A DNA stretch of 62,959 nt from Corynebacterium sp. HMSC074A01. GTDB taxonomy: Bacteria > Actinomycetota > Actinomycetes > Mycobacteriales > Mycobacteriaceae. The stretch's first letter is position 1. Each line of letters begins with the position of its first letter. The position numbers were made by a program, and so were the translations under genes. The stretch covers positions 161,499 through 224,457 of the forward strand of contig NZ_KV825619.1 in the NCBI RefSeq assembly GCF_001831515.1, written 5' to 3'. Positions 37,773-48,738 of the stretch are shown here, in pieces. The notes below the pieces were generated by a model. The model was not told where the DNA came from, did no database searches, and saw nothing but the letters and a program-made list of their open reading frames with translations.

Positions 37773-37778
37773 TAGAGT
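37773..37778 (+). promoter_or_regulatory. -10 element upstream of alaS
   Basis: TAGAGT would start transcription near 37785, giving a leader of about 35 nt. No clear -35 is seen. Confidence 0.45.
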
Positions 37779-37819
37779 AGTCCGGGACAAATTTGCAAGC
37801 TTTGAAAGGACACCACCTC

Positions 37820-40489
37820 GTGCAGACTCATGAGATCCGAGAGCGGTTTACCAACCACTTCGTGAAGGCGGGGCACACCTCCGTGCCAAGCGCGTCGTTG
37901 ATCTTGGATGACCCGCAGCTGTTGTTTGTCAACGCGGGCATGGTGCCGTTCAAGCCCTATTTCTTGGGCCAGCAGAACCCGCCGTTTGCAAACGGCCTGG
38001 CCACCTCTATCCAGAAGTGCGTGCGCACCCTGGACATCGAGGAGGTGGGTATCACCACGCGCCACAACACCTTCTTCCAGATGGCGGGCAACTTCTCCTT
38101 CGGCCAGTACTTCAAGGAAGGTGCCATTACTCACGCCTGGGAGCTTTTGACTAGCGCCGTCGAGGACGGCGGCTTCGGCCTTGACCCGGAGCGGTTGTGG
38201 GTAACCGTCTACTTGGACGACGACGAGGCCTTTGAGATCTGGCGCGACAAGGTCGGCGTGCCCGCCGAGCGCATCCAGCGAATGGGCATGGAGGACAACT
38301 TCTGGTCCATGGGTGTGCCCGGCCCGTGCGGGCCGTGCTCGGAGATCTACTACGATCGCGGCCCCGACTACGGCAAGGAGGGCGGTCCTGCTGTAGATGA
38401 CAACCGCTACATGGAGATCTGGAACCTCGTGTTCATGGAGTCCATCCGCGGCGAGGGCGACAAGAAGGGCGGCTTCGAGCTGCTCGGCGAGCTGCCGAAG
38501 AAGAACATTGATACCGGCCTCGGCATCGAGCGCGTGGCCTGCCTGCTGCAGGGCGTGGACAACGTCTACGAGACGGACCTGCTGCGCCCTGTCATCGACG
38601 AGGCGGTGCGCCTGACCGGCACGAAATACGATGCCGGCAAGCATGAGGACGATGTGCGCTTCCGCGTGATTGCGGACCACTCGCGCACCGGCATGATGAT
38701 CATTCTCGACGGCGTGACCCCGTCGAACGAGGGCCGCGGCTACATCCTGCGCCGCCTGCTGCGCCGCATCGTGCGCTCTGCGCGCCTGCTCGGTGCCGAG
38801 GGCAACGTGCTCGAGGTCTTCATGAACACCATCATGGACACGATGACTCCGTCCTTCCCTGAGATCGCGGACAACCGCGAGCGCATCCTGCGCGTGGCGA
38901 AAGCCGAGGAGCGTGCCTTCTTGAAGACGCTGGCCTCCGGTACGACTCGTTTCGACGAGGCGGCGGCTGCGCTGCGCGAATCCGGGGCCAAGGTGCTGCC
39001 GGGCGAGCAGGCGTTCGAGCTGCACGACACCTACGGTTTCCCCATCGATTTGACCCTGGAGATGGCCCGCGAGGCAGGCCTCGACGTGGACATGGACGCC
39101 TTCGACGCGGCGATGCAGGAGCAGCGCGCACGCGCGAAGGCCGATAACAAGGCAAAGAAGCAGGGCAACGTCGATGAGTCCCTCTACCGCGAGTGGGTGG
39201 ATGCGCACCCGACCGAGTTCGTCGGCTACGACCAGCTCCAGCACGAGGGTACAGTCCTCGGCCTGGTCAGCGGCGGCAAAAAGGTCACCGAGGCGCAGGC
39301 CGGCGATGAGGTTGAGGTGATCCTGGACGTCACCCCGATGTACGCCGAGGCAGGCGGCCAGATGGCCGACCGCGGCCGCATCGTGGTCGGCGATACCGTC
39401 CTCAACGTCAACGACGTGCAGAAGGTGGGCAAGAAGCTCTGGGTACACAAGGCGACGGTGGCGCAGGGCGGGCTGGACCTCGGCCAGACCGTGACCACCG
39501 AGGTGGATGGCGCGTGGCGCCACGGTGCGCGCCAGGCGCACACTGCGACACACCTGATCCACGCCGCGCTGCGCCAGGTGCTTGGCCCGACCGCCGTGCA
39601 GGCGGGCTCGCTGAACAAGCCGGGCTACCTGCGCTTCGACTTCAACTACACCGAGCAGCTTACTGACGCGCAGCTGAAAGAGATCGCCACGATCACCAAC
39701 CAGGCGGTCGACGCGGACTTCGCGGTCAACACCATCGAGACTTCCCTGGACAAGGCGAAGGAGATGGGCGCGATGGCACTGTTCGGCGAGAACTACGGCA
39801 ACCAGGTCCGCGTCGTCGAAATCGGCGGGCCGTTCTCCATCGAGCTCTGCGGCGGCACGCACGTGGAGCACTCTTCGCAGATCGGCCCGGTGGCCGTACT
39901 CGGCGAGTCCTCCGTTGGCTCCGGTGCCCGCCGTATCGAGGCCTACTCCGGTATGCACTCCTTCGACTACTTCTCCAAGGAAGCGGCGCTGGCCTCGGGA
40001 CTCGCGGCCGAACTGAAGACGCCGACCGAGCAGCTGCCGGAGCGTATCGCCCAGCTCACCGAGCGTCTGCGCGCGGCCGAGAAGGAGATCGAGGCGCTGC
40101 ACCGCCAGCAGCTGCTCTCGCAGACCTCCGGCCTGGCCGACAAGGCTGAGAGCTGTGGCGAGTTCAAGCTTGTCGCCGTGCAGCTTCCCGACGGCGTGTC
40201 CGGCGGCGACATCCGCACCATCGCGCAGGATGTGCGCGCCAAGTTCGGTGCTGAGCCAGCCGTGATCGCGCTTGCCTCCAAGGACGGCGCGAAGGTGCCG
40301 TTCGCGGTCGCGGCGAACAAGGAGGCCGTCGCCCGCGGCGTGAAGTCCGGTGACCTGGTCAAGCTCGTCGGCGGCTACATTGACGGCAGGGGTGGCGGCA
40401 AGCCGGATCTTGCGCAGGGCTCTGGGTCGAAGCCGGAGGGTATCAACGCCGGTCTGCAGGCGCTGCGAGAGGAACTGGCCAACCGCTAA
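37820..40489 (+). CDS. alaS: Alanyl-tRNA synthetase
   Basis: A full-length synthetase of 889 residues: catalytic domain (1-250, with [15 protein letters not shown] and [11 protein letters not shown]), tRNA-recognition domain, editing domain with the zinc motif [11 protein letters not shown] and the partner CGGTHVEH, and C-terminal Ala domain (from about 740, ending [14 protein letters not shown]). GTG 37820 is preceded by GAAAGGA at 9 nt. A likely terminator follows. Confidence 0.97.
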   Translation: MQTHEIRERFTNHFVKAGHTSVPSASLILDDPQLLFVNAGMVPFKPYFLGQQNPPFANGLATSIQKCVRTLDIEEVGITTRHNTFFQMAGNFSFGQYFKEGAITHAWELLTSAVEDGGFGLDPERLWVTVYLDDDEAFEIWRDKVGVPAERIQRMGMEDNFWSMGVPGPCGPCSEIYYDRGPDYGKEGGPAVDDNRYMEIWNLVFMESIRGEGDKKGGFELLGELPKKNIDTGLGIERVACLLQGVDNVYETDLLRPVIDEAVRLTGTKYDAGKHEDDVRFRVIADHSRTGMMIILDGVTPSNEGRGYILRRLLRRIVRSARLLGAEGNVLEVFMNTIMDTMTPSFPEIADNRERILRVAKAEERAFLKTLASGTTRFDEAAAALRESGAKVLPGEQAFELHDTYGFPIDLTLEMAREAGLDVDMDAFDAAMQEQRARAKADNKAKKQGNVDESLYREWVDAHPTEFVGYDQLQHEGTVLGLVSGGKKVTEAQAGDEVEVILDVTPMYAEAGGQMADRGRIVVGDTVLNVNDVQKVGKKLWVHKATVAQGGLDLGQTVTTEVDGAWRHGARQAHTATHLIHAALRQVLGPTAVQAGSLNKPGYLRFDFNYTEQLTDAQLKEIATITNQAVDADFAVNTIETSLDKAKEMGAMALFGENYGNQVRVVEIGGPFSIELCGGTHVEHSSQIGPVAVLGESSVGSGARRIEAYSGMHSFDYFSKEAALASGLAAELKTPTEQLPERIAQLTERLRAAEKEIEALHRQQLLSQTSGLADKAESCGEFKLVAVQLPDGVSGGDIRTIAQDVRAKFGAEPAVIALASKDGAKVPFAVAANKEAVARGVKSGDLVKLVGGYIDGRGGGKPDLAQGSGSKPEGINAGLQALREELANR

Positions 40490-40514
40490 GGTGGGAATAT
40501 AACAAAATGGTCAA

Positions 40515-40546
40515 GGGACACGCCGTGCGCGTGCCCCGGCCTTTTT
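40515..40546 (+). terminator. Probable terminator of alaS
   Basis: GGG-a-CACGC (40515-40523) pairs with GCGTG-CCC (40529-40536) with one bulged base. It is followed by CGGCC and TTTTT (40542-40546). Confidence 0.55.
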
Positions 40547-40627
40547 GTATGGAACCGGTATTTTAGCTGTGAACGCGAGCGTCGAGAAGCGGCAAGCCCC
40601 GGCGAGCCGAGCAGATCGGAGAAACTT

Positions 40628-41122
40628 TTGAAGGTTGAGCCTGACACCCCAGGGGTGGACGACCCGGGTCCGGGGCGGCGCCTTGGCGTTGACGTGGGCA
40701 CCGTGCGCATCGGGGTCGCGTCCTCTGATCGGGATGCGAAGCTGGCAATGCCGGTGGAGACCGTCAAGCGCGTCACCGGTTTCAAAGACCGCGACGGGGC
40801 GGACATTGACCGCCTGGTGGAGCTGACCGAGCAGTACCAGGTGGTCGAGGTGGTCGTTGGGCTGCCTCGGGACTTGCAGGGCAACGGCTCGCGCAGCGTG
40901 AAGCATGCCAAGGAGATCGCGTTTCGGATCAATAGGCGCACCGGCTTGCCTGTGCGCATGGCCGACGAACGGCTGACCACGGTGGCCGCAACACACGCGA
41001 TGCGGGCCTCGGGACGCAGCGAGAAAGCGCAGCGCGACGTGATTGATCAGGCCGCTGCGGTAGAGATTTTGCAGTCGTGGCTGGATGGCCGGCAGAACTA
41101 TCTAAAGGAGAATGAATCGTGA
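40628..41122 (+). CDS. ruvX: RuvX/YqgF family pre-16S rRNA nuclease or resolvase-like protein
   Basis: The RNase H-fold YqgF protein of 164 residues opens with [16 protein letters not shown], where the first catalytic Asp lies. [25 protein letters not shown] and [13 protein letters not shown] carry the other conserved acids. YqgF is linked to 16S rRNA 5' maturation and, in mycobacteria, RuvX resolves Holliday junctions. It starts with TTG 40628 after GGAGAAA. The stop overlaps the mltG start by 4 nt. Confidence 0.92.
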   Translation: MKVEPDTPGVDDPGPGRRLGVDVGTVRIGVASSDRDAKLAMPVETVKRVTGFKDRDGADIDRLVELTEQYQVVEVVVGLPRDLQGNGSRSVKHAKEIAFRINRRTGLPVRMADERLTTVAATHAMRASGRSEKAQRDVIDQAAAVEILQSWLDGRQNYLKENES

Positions 41123-42270
41123 CATCCCGACAGAATGGCCGCCGGCGCACTCGTGGCGTGGCAGTGCTCGTTGCCTCGATTTTGCTCATCATCGGCCTGA
41201 TTGCCTGGATCGCGGTGGCGCACCAGAACGGTGCCGGCAGTGATTTCCGTGGAAGCGGCAACGGCGAAGAGGAAGTCGTGGAGATCCCCGAGGGCTCGAA
41301 TATCTCCGCGCTTGGCCCAGAGCTGGAGGAGCGGGGGATCGTTGCTTCCAACAAGGCGTTCCAGTCTGCTGCCGCGGCCGACCCGGACTCCGATAACATC
41401 CAGCCGGGCTTCTACCGCCTGGAGGGCGAGATGAGCGCGAAGAGCGCCGTTTCCGCGCTGCTGGACCCGAACAATAAGGTCACGCCCCTGCAGGTGTACG
41501 GCGGCGCGACGCTGATGGACATCCAGGTCGTCGGCGGCCAGACCCGCCACGGCATCCTGACCATGATCCAGGACGTGACCTGCGGCGGGAACGCCACGCA
41601 CGATTGCGTGGACGTCGAGCGCCTGCAGCACGTCGCCGCTGAGGCGGACGCGGCAAGCCTCGGGGTGCCCGAGTGGGCCCGCGAAGTGGTCGACGGCCGC
41701 AAGGGTGACGCGAAGCGCCTCGAGGGTCTGATCGTGCCGGGCGAGTACATCATTGATCCGGGCGCGACCGCGGAGCAGATCCTCACCGACCTGGTGACCC
41801 GCTCGACCAAGGTGTACGAGTCCACCGATATCGAAGCACGCTCCGAGAAGGTGGGGCTGAGCCCCTACGAGCTCGTCGTCGCTGCCTCCCTGGTCGAGCG
41901 CGAGGCTCCGGCCGGCGAGTTCGACAAGGTGGCGCGAGTGATCCTCAACCGCCTGGACAAGCCGATGCGCCTGGAGTTCGACTCGACGGTGAACTACGGG
42001 CTGGAGCAGGTCGAGGTCGCGACCACCGACGAGGACCGTGAGCGGGTCACCCCGTGGAACACGTACGCGATGGACGGGCTGCCGCAGACGCCGATCGCCT
42101 CGCCGTCAGTGGAGGCCATCGATGCGATGGAGCACCCGGCCGAGGGTAACTGGCTGTTCTTCGTCACTGTGGATAAGGACGGCACGACGGTGTTCAACGA
42201 CACCTTCGAGCAGCACCAGGAAGACACCCGCCGCGCCATCGACTCCGGCGTGCTGGATTCGCGTCGCTAG
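41119..42270 (+). CDS. mltG: Endolytic murein transglycosylase MltG (YceG-like)
   Basis: MltG cuts nascent peptidoglycan and ends glycan strands. This 383-residue protein has a basic N-terminus, a transmembrane helix (about 13-33) and the YceG domain outside. The catalytic Glu is Glu260 in ASLVERE, and [20 protein letters not shown] and [19 protein letters not shown] are the family blocks. GTG 41119 follows AAGGAG. It lies between ruvX and aroE, the standard actinobacterial order. Confidence 0.94.
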   Translation: MTSRQNGRRRTRGVAVLVASILLIIGLIAWIAVAHQNGAGSDFRGSGNGEEEVVEIPEGSNISALGPELEERGIVASNKAFQSAAAADPDSDNIQPGFYRLEGEMSAKSAVSALLDPNNKVTPLQVYGGATLMDIQVVGGQTRHGILTMIQDVTCGGNATHDCVDVERLQHVAAEADAASLGVPEWAREVVDGRKGDAKRLEGLIVPGEYIIDPGATAEQILTDLVTRSTKVYESTDIEARSEKVGLSPYELVVAASLVEREAPAGEFDKVARVILNRLDKPMRLEFDSTVNYGLEQVEVATTDEDRERVTPWNTYAMDGLPQTPIASPSVEAIDAMEHPAEGNWLFFVTVDKDGTTVFNDTFEQHQEDTRRAIDSGVLDSRR

Positions 42271-42282
42271 GGGGAGTTGCTG

Positions 42283-43161
42283 ATGGAGAAGGAAGCAGGA
42301 GTGCCGCGCACCGTCCGGCACCGTGCGGCGGTGCTGGGCTCGCCAATCGCGCACTCGCTCTCGCCGGTGTTGCACCACGCAGGATATAAGGCGGCGGGAC
42401 TGGACGATTGGGTCTACGAGCGGATTGAGTGCGCCGCCGAGGATTTGCCGTCCATCGTCGGCGAGGCTGCGCCGGAGTACCGCGGCTTTTCCGTCACCAT
42501 GCCCGCGAAGTTCGCGGCACTGGAGTTCGCCACTGAGGTCACGCAGCGCGCCCGCGCGATCGGCTCGGCCAACACGCTCGTGCGCACCAGCGAGGGCTGG
42601 CGCGCGGACAACACCGACTGCGAGGGAATCCACACCGCGCTGAAGGCGCTGCTTGGCGACGAACCGCCCACGCGTGCCCTAGTTATCGGCGCTGGTGGGA
42701 CGGCCCGCCCCGCGCTGTGGGCACTGCAGCAGCAGGGGGTAAGCGAGATTGTGGTGGTCAACCGTTCGGACCGCTCCGCAGAGGTGGCCGAGCTGGTCAG
42801 TGGGGTAAAGACCCGCTTTGTCGACTTTTCGGCGGACCTGTTCGCGCTCTCAGCATGGGCGGACGTGATCGTCTCAACCGTGCCCGCCGCTGGCGTGGAG
42901 CCTTACGCGCCGCAGTTGGGGCATGCGCCGGTGCTGGATGTGATCTATGACCCGTGGCCGACCCCGTTGGCGGTGCGCGCCTCCGCGAATGGGTACCCCA
43001 CCGTCGGCGGGCTGACCATGCTGGCCGGACAGTCTTACTCACAGTTCGAACAGTTCACGGGCGTCGCCGCGCCGCGCACCGCGATGCGGGAGGCGCTGTT
43101 TGCGCACTGGGAGGCTTCGCACGCAGAGAGTGCGCAGGACAGGGACCAGGACAGCGACTAG
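42283..43161 (+). CDS. aroE: Shikimate dehydrogenase
   Basis: This 292-residue enzyme reduces 3-dehydroshikimate with NADPH. The substrate site has SLSPVLHHAGYKAAG and the MPAKF region with the catalytic Lys; DNTDCEG follows, and the nucleotide site is VIGAGGTARPALWAL. It ends with the GLTMLAGQSYSQFEQFTG block. ATG 42283 has GGGGGAG 6 nt before it. The stop codon is part of a -10-like TAGGCT (43159-43164) serving the next gene. The last 12 residues are an acidic tail. Confidence 0.95.
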   Translation: MEKEAGVPRTVRHRAAVLGSPIAHSLSPVLHHAGYKAAGLDDWVYERIECAAEDLPSIVGEAAPEYRGFSVTMPAKFAALEFATEVTQRARAIGSANTLVRTSEGWRADNTDCEGIHTALKALLGDEPPTRALVIGAGGTARPALWALQQQGVSEIVVVNRSDRSAEVAELVSGVKTRFVDFSADLFALSAWADVIVSTVPAAGVEPYAPQLGHAPVLDVIYDPWPTPLAVRASANGYPTVGGLTMLAGQSYSQFEQFTGVAAPRTAMREALFAHWEASHAESAQDRDQDSD

Positions 43162-43172
43162 GCTTTGCCCCC

Positions 43173-43595
43173 ATGGGGAATGGGGGACTTTACATCTTCG
43201 CGCTGTGCATCTTCGCCGTCTGGAGCGCGGCGCTATGCGCATCTGATATGCGGTGGCGAAGGCTACCGAATCCACTGACCGTGCCGCCCGCGCTTGCGTG
43301 CCTGCTGGTTTGCATAACCGCGCCGGTACTTGCATGGGGGCTGGTGTGGCCAGCGCTGTACTTCGTGGCGGGCAAGGGGATAGGCGGCGGCGACGTCAAG
43401 CTTGCAGTGACACTGGGGGTTGTACTCATGGCGCTCGGCGGGCTCGGCGCAGTACTCGTCGCGGTGGCGCTTTCCGGAGCTGCGACGGTGGTGCTCGGGC
43501 TTGCCTTACGTCTGCCCAGACTTGCGCACGGGCCGCAAATGCTGGGTGCGGCCTGGGCGGTGGGAACGTTTGTTGGGCTAAACGGCTCAGTTTGA
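43173..43595 (+). CDS. Prepilin peptidase-like A24 protein (short)
   Basis: This 140-residue polytopic membrane protein has about four helices. It carries the two aspartates of the A24 aspartyl peptidases: SDMRWRRLPN near residue 27 and GIGGGDVKLAVTLG near 67-80, the GxGD motif. It lacks the N-terminal methyltransferase domain, as do TadV/CpaA-type enzymes. No pilin or Tad genes are in this window. It has a TAGGCT element 8 nt before the ATG, so it may be leaderless. It sits between aroE and aroC, a position also seen in other actinobacteria. Confidence 0.82.
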   Translation: MGNGGLYIFALCIFAVWSAALCASDMRWRRLPNPLTVPPALACLLVCITAPVLAWGLVWPALYFVAGKGIGGGDVKLAVTLGVVLMALGGLGAVLVAVALSGAATVVLGLALRLPRLAHGPQMLGAAWAVGTFVGLNGSV

Positions 43596-43619
43596 GCCAG
43601 CGTGTGAGACAATGCGTGC

Positions 43620-44849
43620 ATGCTTCGTTGGACAACCGCTGGGGAATCCCATGGACAGGCGCTCATCGCGCTGATTGAGAACATGCCCTCAGGTGTGCCG
43701 ATCACCGAAGAGGAGATCGCTCACCACCTTGCGCGTCGCCGGCTGGGGTACGGCCGCGGTGCGCGCATGAAGTTTGAGGCCGACGCGCTCACGCTGCTCA
43801 CCGGCATCCTGCACGGCCGCACGCTGGGCAGCCCGATCGCCATCCAGATTGGGAACACGGAGTGGCCGAAGTGGACCACGATTATGTCGCCGCACCCGCT
43901 GGATATGGATGACCCGGAGGTGGCAAAGGCCATGTCCTCGGGGCGCGGTGCGAAGCTGACCCGCCCGCGGCCCGGCCACGCGGATTTCGCGGGCATGCTC
44001 AAGTACGGTTTCGACTCGGCACGCCCGGTGCTCGAGCGCTCTTCTGCCCGCGAGACAGCGGCAAGGGTCGCCGCCGCCGCGGTGGCGCGTTCCTTCCTGC
44101 GCGAGACGCTCGGGGTGGAGGTTTTTTCGCACGTAATCTCGATCGGGGAGTCGACACCCGCTGCGGGAGACCTTCCCACCTTTGCAGACATTGAGGCCAT
44201 TGACGCCTCGCCGGTCCGCGCCTTCGATTCGGAGGCGGAGGCCTCGATGATCTCGTGCATCGAGGATGCGAAGAAGTCCGGCGACACGCTCGGCGGCGTC
44301 GTCGAGGTCATTGTCGACGGACTGCCGATCGGGCTGGGCTCGCACATCTCTGGCGAGCACCGCCTGGACGCCCAGCTGGCCGCCGCGTTGATGGGCATCC
44401 AGTCGGTGAAGGGCGTGGAGATCGGCGACGGTTTCGAAGAGGCGCGCAGGCGCGGCTCGGCCGCGCACGACGAGATGGTGCGCGACGAGACGGGTGTGCA
44501 CCGCCTGACCAACCGCGCTGGTGGCCTGGAGGGCGGCATGACCAACGGCGAGCAGCTGCGCGTCCGTGCGGCCCTGAAACCGATTTCCACCGTGCCGCGC
44601 GCGCTGAAGACCGTGGACATGCGTAGCGGTGAGCCGGCGACGGGCATCCACCAGCGCTCGGACGTGTGCGCGGTGCCTGCCGGCGGCGTTGTGGCCGAGG
44701 CGATGGTGGCGCTCGTGCTCGCCCGCGCGGTGTTGGAGAAGTTCGGCGGCGATAGCCTGGAGGAGACAAAGCGTAACGTCGAGGCGTACAAGGAAGCAGT
44801 CGAGCGTCGATTAGCTTTCGAGCAAGACGGGGCGGAAGAAGGGCAGTAG
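43620..44849 (+). CDS. aroC: Chorismate synthase
   Basis: The last enzyme of the shikimate pathway, 409 residues, converts EPSP to chorismate using reduced FMN. It begins [15 protein letters not shown], and carries [29 protein letters not shown] and the C-terminal [16 protein letters not shown] block. It starts the aroC-aroK-aroB-aroQ run; aroK follows after 2 nt. Confidence 0.97.
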   Translation: MLRWTTAGESHGQALIALIENMPSGVPITEEEIAHHLARRRLGYGRGARMKFEADALTLLTGILHGRTLGSPIAIQIGNTEWPKWTTIMSPHPLDMDDPEVAKAMSSGRGAKLTRPRPGHADFAGMLKYGFDSARPVLERSSARETAARVAAAAVARSFLRETLGVEVFSHVISIGESTPAAGDLPTFADIEAIDASPVRAFDSEAEASMISCIEDAKKSGDTLGGVVEVIVDGLPIGLGSHISGEHRLDAQLAAALMGIQSVKGVEIGDGFEEARRRGSAAHDEMVRDETGVHRLTNRAGGLEGGMTNGEQLRVRAALKPISTVPRALKTVDMRSGEPATGIHQRSDVCAVPAGGVVAEAMVALVLARAVLEKFGGDSLEETKRNVEAYKEAVERRLAFEQDGAEEGQ

Positions 44850-44851
44850 CG

Positions 44852-45433
44852 ATGACGCACACAGATCAGGGCGTGACCACGGTGCCGGAGGAGGCGCAAG
44901 CGAATTCAGCGGTCGTCGCATCGGCGCCGCGCGTCGTACTTGTCGGCCCGCCGGGTGCTGGCAAGTCCACCATTGGCAGGCGCATTGCCAGCGCGCTGAA
45001 CTTGCCGATCGTGGATAGTGACCTGCTGATCGAGCAGGCGCATGGCAAGGCCTGCGGCGAGATTTTCAGCGAGCTCGGGGAGGAGCGATTCCGCGAGCTG
45101 GAAGCCGGGTGCGTGGCCCAGGCGCTGGCTACCGGCGGGGTTGTCAGCCTCGGCGGCGGTGCCGTGCTCACCCCGTCGACGCGTCAGCTGTTGCAGCGCC
45201 ACACCGTGGTGTGGATCGATGTGACTGCGGAGGAGGGCATCCGCCGTACCGCGGGCTCGACGTCGCGCCCGGTGCTGCAAGCCGATGACCCGGCGCAGCA
45301 CTACCGCGACCTGCTGGCCACGCGCGAGCCTTTCTACCGCGAGGTTGCGAACTACCGGGTGCGGACGGATTCCCGGCCGCCGCAGCGTGTGGTGGCCGAG
45401 GTGCTCAGCATCATCGAATCAACCGAGGAATAG
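44852..45433 (+). CDS. aroK: Shikimate kinase
   Basis: This 193-residue P-loop kinase phosphorylates shikimate. Walker A is GPPGAGKST (about 32-40), the shikimate-binding Asp is in VDSDLLIE, and the GGG motif is LGGGAVLT. A 25-residue N-terminal extension precedes the core. The gene starts 2 nt after aroC and precedes aroB by 24 nt. Confidence 0.96.
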   Translation: MTHTDQGVTTVPEEAQANSAVVASAPRVVLVGPPGAGKSTIGRRIASALNLPIVDSDLLIEQAHGKACGEIFSELGEERFRELEAGCVAQALATGGVVSLGGGAVLTPSTRQLLQRHTVVWIDVTAEEGIRRTAGSTSRPVLQADDPAQHYRDLLATREPFYREVANYRVRTDSRPPQRVVAEVLSIIESTEE

Positions 45434-45457
45434 TTTTTACCCACCCAAGGAGCAACC

Positions 45458-46510
45458 ATGGCCACAGTGCAGGTAACTGGAGCAGACCCGTACACCATCC
45501 ACATCGGGTACGACACCATTCGCGACGTTGCGGCGCGGGTGAAAGAAATCGGCGCGCGCAAGGCAGCGATCGTGCACCAAGGGCCGCTGCAGGCGGTAGC
45601 GCGTTCCATCGCGCAAGACCTTGAGGGCGAAGGCCTTGCCGCAGTGCTGGCACCGATCCCGGACGCGGAGGCAGGCAAGTCGCTGGAGACCGCAAGCGGG
45701 CTCTGGGATCTGGTCGGCGAGCACGGCTTCTCCCGCCAGGATGTGATCATCGGTCTGGGCGGCGGCGCGGCCACAGACATCGCCGGGTTCATCGCCGCGA
45801 CGTGGATGCGTGGCATCAAAGTCATCCAGGTGCCGACCACGCTTTTGGCCATGGTGGATGCCGCGGTCGGTGGCAAGACGGGCATCAACACCTCGGTGGG
45901 TAAGAACCTCGTCGGCGCGTTCCACGAACCGGATTCGGTGTTCATCGACCTCGAGCGCATTTACACCCTGCCGCAGGAGGAGATTGTTTCGGGCTCCGCT
46001 GAGCTGGTCAAGACCGGTTTTATCGCCGACCCGAAGATCTTGAAGCTGTACCGCGCCGGCGCGGACGCGCACTGGGCGGAGTTGGTTGAGCGCTCCGTGG
46101 CGGTCAAGGCCGCCGTGGTCAGCCGCGATCTCAAAGAGTCGGGCCTGCGCGAGATCCTCAACTACGGGCATACGCTCGGCCACGCGATTGAGCGCCGCGA
46201 GAACTACACCTGGCGCCACGGCAATGCGGTGGGGGTAGGCATGATGTTCGCCGCGCACTTGGCGCACAATCGCGGGCTTATCGACGACTCCCTGCTCGCT
46301 CTCCACCACGAAGTGCTCACCGCAGTCGGCCTCCCAACCACCTACGAGGCGGGCGCTTTCGACGAGCTGTACGAGGCGATGACGCACGACAAGAAGAACC
46401 GCGACGGACAGATCCGCTTCGTGGTGCTGAACAAGCTCGGCTCGTGTACCCGTCTGGAGGACGCAACGGTCGAGGAAATGCGCGCGGCCTACGACGCGAT
46501 TGCAGAGTAG
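45458..46510 (+). CDS. aroB: 3-dehydroquinate synthase
   Basis: The NAD- and metal-dependent cyclase that makes 3-dehydroquinate from DAHP, 350 residues. The NAD site has [21 protein letters not shown], and metal ligands lie in the [19 protein letters not shown] and [11 protein letters not shown] stretches. It comes second in the pathway but third in this gene run. Confidence 0.97.
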   Translation: MATVQVTGADPYTIHIGYDTIRDVAARVKEIGARKAAIVHQGPLQAVARSIAQDLEGEGLAAVLAPIPDAEAGKSLETASGLWDLVGEHGFSRQDVIIGLGGGAATDIAGFIAATWMRGIKVIQVPTTLLAMVDAAVGGKTGINTSVGKNLVGAFHEPDSVFIDLERIYTLPQEEIVSGSAELVKTGFIADPKILKLYRAGADAHWAELVERSVAVKAAVVSRDLKESGLREILNYGHTLGHAIERRENYTWRHGNAVGVGMMFAAHLAHNRGLIDDSLLALHHEVLTAVGLPTTYEAGAFDELYEAMTHDKKNRDGQIRFVVLNKLGSCTRLEDATVEEMRAAYDAIAE

Positions 46511-46556
46511 CGCGCTCACACACAGGGCAAGGCTTCTAGGAAGGGACGTAAAAGCG

Positions 46557-46994
46557 ATGAAGATTTTGGTGCTCAACGGACCCAACTTGAACCGGCTGGG
46601 CAAGCGTCAGCCGGAGATCTATGGGCACGCAACGCTCGCAGACGTGGAGCGCCAGCTTCAGGCGCGCGCGGAGGAGCTCGACGTGGAGGTTGAGCTGCGC
46701 CAGACCAACCACGAGGGCGAGATGCTCGAATGGGTCCACGAGGCGGCAGAGGCGGGCCTGCCCATCATTATCAACCCCGGCGGCTGGACGCACACCTCGG
46801 TGGCGCTGCGCGACGCCTTGGTGGAGCTGACCGACCACCACGGCTTCATCGAGCTGCACATTTCCAACGTGCATGCCCGCGAGCCTTTCCGGCACCACTC
46901 GTACCTGTCACCCATTGCTAAGGGCGTGATCGCCGGGCTGGGCACCCAGGGCTACCTGCTCGCACTTGAATACTTTGCACAGACCGAAAGCTAA
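46557..46994 (+). CDS. aroQ: 3-dehydroquinate dehydratase, type II
   Basis: A small type II dehydroquinase of 145 residues that forms a dodecamer. The active-site opening is [17 protein letters not shown] with the catalytic Tyr, followed by [28 protein letters not shown] and [18 protein letters not shown] with the catalytic His. ATG 46557 was chosen to match the family start [18 protein letters not shown] lies upstream. Confidence 0.97.
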   Translation: MKILVLNGPNLNRLGKRQPEIYGHATLADVERQLQARAEELDVEVELRQTNHEGEMLEWVHEAAEAGLPIIINPGGWTHTSVALRDALVELTDHHGFIELHISNVHAREPFRHHSYLSPIAKGVIAGLGTQGYLLALEYFAQTES

Positions 46995-47009
46995 GGTTTG
47001 GAGGAACAC

Positions 47010-48101
47010 ATGTCACTGGCTGATACTCGTTTTGAAACGCGGCGTCGGAAGCTTGCCTCCGCACTGGCCGCGAAGCGGATTGACGACGTGCTGATCACGC
47101 ACCTCACGCACGTGCGCTACCTTTCGGGTTTTAGCGGCTCCAACGGCGCGCTGCTGGTGTCGAAGGACCGCACGGCAAAGATCGCCACGGACGGGCGCTA
47201 CACCACCCAGATTGGTGAGGAAGTGCCCGACATCCCCGCGACCATTACCCGCAAGGTGGCCGAGGAGCTGCTGGCGCAGGTGGTCGAGGGCCACCGCGTG
47301 GGCTTCGAGGCGGACTACCTCAGCGTGAGCCAGCTCGAGGTGCTGAAGAAGGCATGCCCGGAAGACGTCACCCTGGTGCCGGTGTCCGGTGCGGTGGAAG
47401 ACATCCGCCTGACCAAGGACGTCCTCGAGCTGCACCGTCTGGAGGAGGCCGCAGCGCTCGCCACCGAGGCGCTCGAGCAGCTTATCGACGCCGGCGAGCT
47501 CGCCGCGGGCCGCAGCGAGCGCGACATTGCCGCGGACCTGGAGTACCGCATGCGCAAGCTCGGCGCGGAGCGTCCCAGCTTTGACACGATCGTCGCCTCC
47601 GGGCCGAACTCTGCGAAGCCGCACCACGGCGCAAGTGAGCGCATCGTGCAGGAAGGCGAGCTGGTGACCATCGACTTTGGCATGCACCGCCTCGGGTTCA
47701 ACTCCGATATGACCCGCACCTTTGCCATCGGCGAGCCGAATGAGTTCCTGCGCGAGATCTACGAGGTCACCCTGGCGTCCCAGCAGGCAGGTGTGCGCGC
47801 CGCGGTGGCGGGATCCAAGCTTGTCGACGTCGACGCGGCCTGCCGCACAGTGATCGAAGAGGCAGGCTACGGCGAGTACTTCGTACACTCCACCGGTCAC
47901 GGCGTGGGCCTTGACGTTCACGAGGCCCCGTACGCCTCGACGACGGGCAAGGGCGAGCTGCGCGAAGCGATGACGCTGACCATCGAGCCGGGTATCTACG
48001 TGCCTGGCAAGGGCGGGGTGCGTATTGAGGACACGCTGATCATCACCTCTGGGGCACCGAAGGTGATCACGCAGTACCCTAAGGAACTGACTGTGCTGTA
48101 G
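47010..48101 (+). CDS. pepQ: M24 family Xaa-Pro peptidase (PepQ/PepP-like)
   Basis: This metallopeptidase of 363 residues splits proline-containing peptides. The N-terminal creatinase-like domain (1-130) carries the FSGSNGALLV block. The catalytic pita-bread domain holds the five metal ligands of the family: Asp in VTIDFGMHR, Asp in SDMTRTF, His in STGHGVGLDVHE, Glu in TIEPGIYVPG and Glu in VRIEDTL. ATG 47010 follows TTTGGAGGAA. Its place between aroQ and efp is conserved in actinobacteria. Confidence 0.94.
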   Translation: MSLADTRFETRRRKLASALAAKRIDDVLITHLTHVRYLSGFSGSNGALLVSKDRTAKIATDGRYTTQIGEEVPDIPATITRKVAEELLAQVVEGHRVGFEADYLSVSQLEVLKKACPEDVTLVPVSGAVEDIRLTKDVLELHRLEEAAALATEALEQLIDAGELAAGRSERDIAADLEYRMRKLGAERPSFDTIVASGPNSAKPHHGASERIVQEGELVTIDFGMHRLGFNSDMTRTFAIGEPNEFLREIYEVTLASQQAGVRAAVAGSKLVDVDAACRTVIEEAGYGEYFVHSTGHGVGLDVHEAPYASTTGKGELREAMTLTIEPGIYVPGKGGVRIEDTLIITSGAPKVITQYPKELTVL

Positions 48102-48125
48102 CATTGTTGTGTTTGCACACGCTTT

Positions 48126-48140
48126 GCTGAAGTATTCAGC
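48126..48140 (+). repeat. 6-bp inverted repeat upstream of efp
   Basis: GCTGAA and TTCAGC flank GTA 35 nt before the efp start. It might be an operator or a short leader hairpin. No regulator can be named. Confidence 0.3.
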
Positions 48141-48174
48141 GGCACTTTCATGAAGGATTAGAGGAAGGTTTCAC

Positions 48175-48738
48175 GTGGCAACTACCGCCGATTTTAAGAA
48201 CGGGCTCGTACTCAAGAACGAGGGCAAGCTCCAGCAGATCATTGAGTTCCAGCACGTCAAGCCGGGCAAGGGCCCTGCATTCGTGCGCACCAAGCTCAAG
48301 GACGTCGTCACCGGCAAGACCGTGGACAAGACGTGGAACGCTGGTGTGAAGGTAGAGACCGCGAACGTTGACCGCCGCGACATGACCTACCTGTACAACG
48401 ACGGCACCGCCTACGTCGTGATGGACGATAAGACCTACGAGCAGTTCGAGCTGCCGGCCGACAAGTTCGGCGAGGCGGCGCGTTTCCTGCTGGAGAACAT
48501 GCGCGTGCAGGTTTCTTTCCACGATGGTGAGGCGCTGTTCGCCGAGCTGCCGATCTCGGTGGACCTGAAGATCGAGCACACCGAGCCGGGCCTGCAGGGC
48601 GACCGTTCCTCCGGTGGCACCAAGCCGGCAACGCTGGAGACCGGTGCGGAGATCCAGGTGCCGCTGTTCCTGGACACCGGCAACGTGGTCAAGGTAGACA
48701 CCCGCACGGGTGAGTACCTCTCCCGCGTGAGCAACTAA
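48175..48738 (+). CDS. efp: Elongation factor P
   Basis: EF-P relieves ribosome stalling at polyproline stretches. This 187-residue protein has the three beta-barrel domains of the family. The tip loop is [10 protein letters not shown], with Lys at the position that is modified in some bacteria. GTG 48175 follows GAGGAAGG. The stop overlaps the nusB start by one base, so the two are translated together. Confidence 0.97.
   Translation: MATTADFKNGLVLKNEGKLQQIIEFQHVKPGKGPAFVRTKLKDVVTGKTVDKTWNAGVKVETANVDRRDMTYLYNDGTAYVVMDDKTYEQFELPADKFGEAARFLLENMRVQVSFHDGEALFAELPISVDLKIEHTEPGLQGDRSSGGTKPATLETGAEIQVPLFLDTGNVVKVDTRTGEYLSRVSN

Noticed and set aside
37766..40102. A 778-codon minus-strand frame opposite alaS
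   Set aside because: Same cause: antisense frame with Val/Leu/Arg/His-rich sequence and no ribosome site or family motif.
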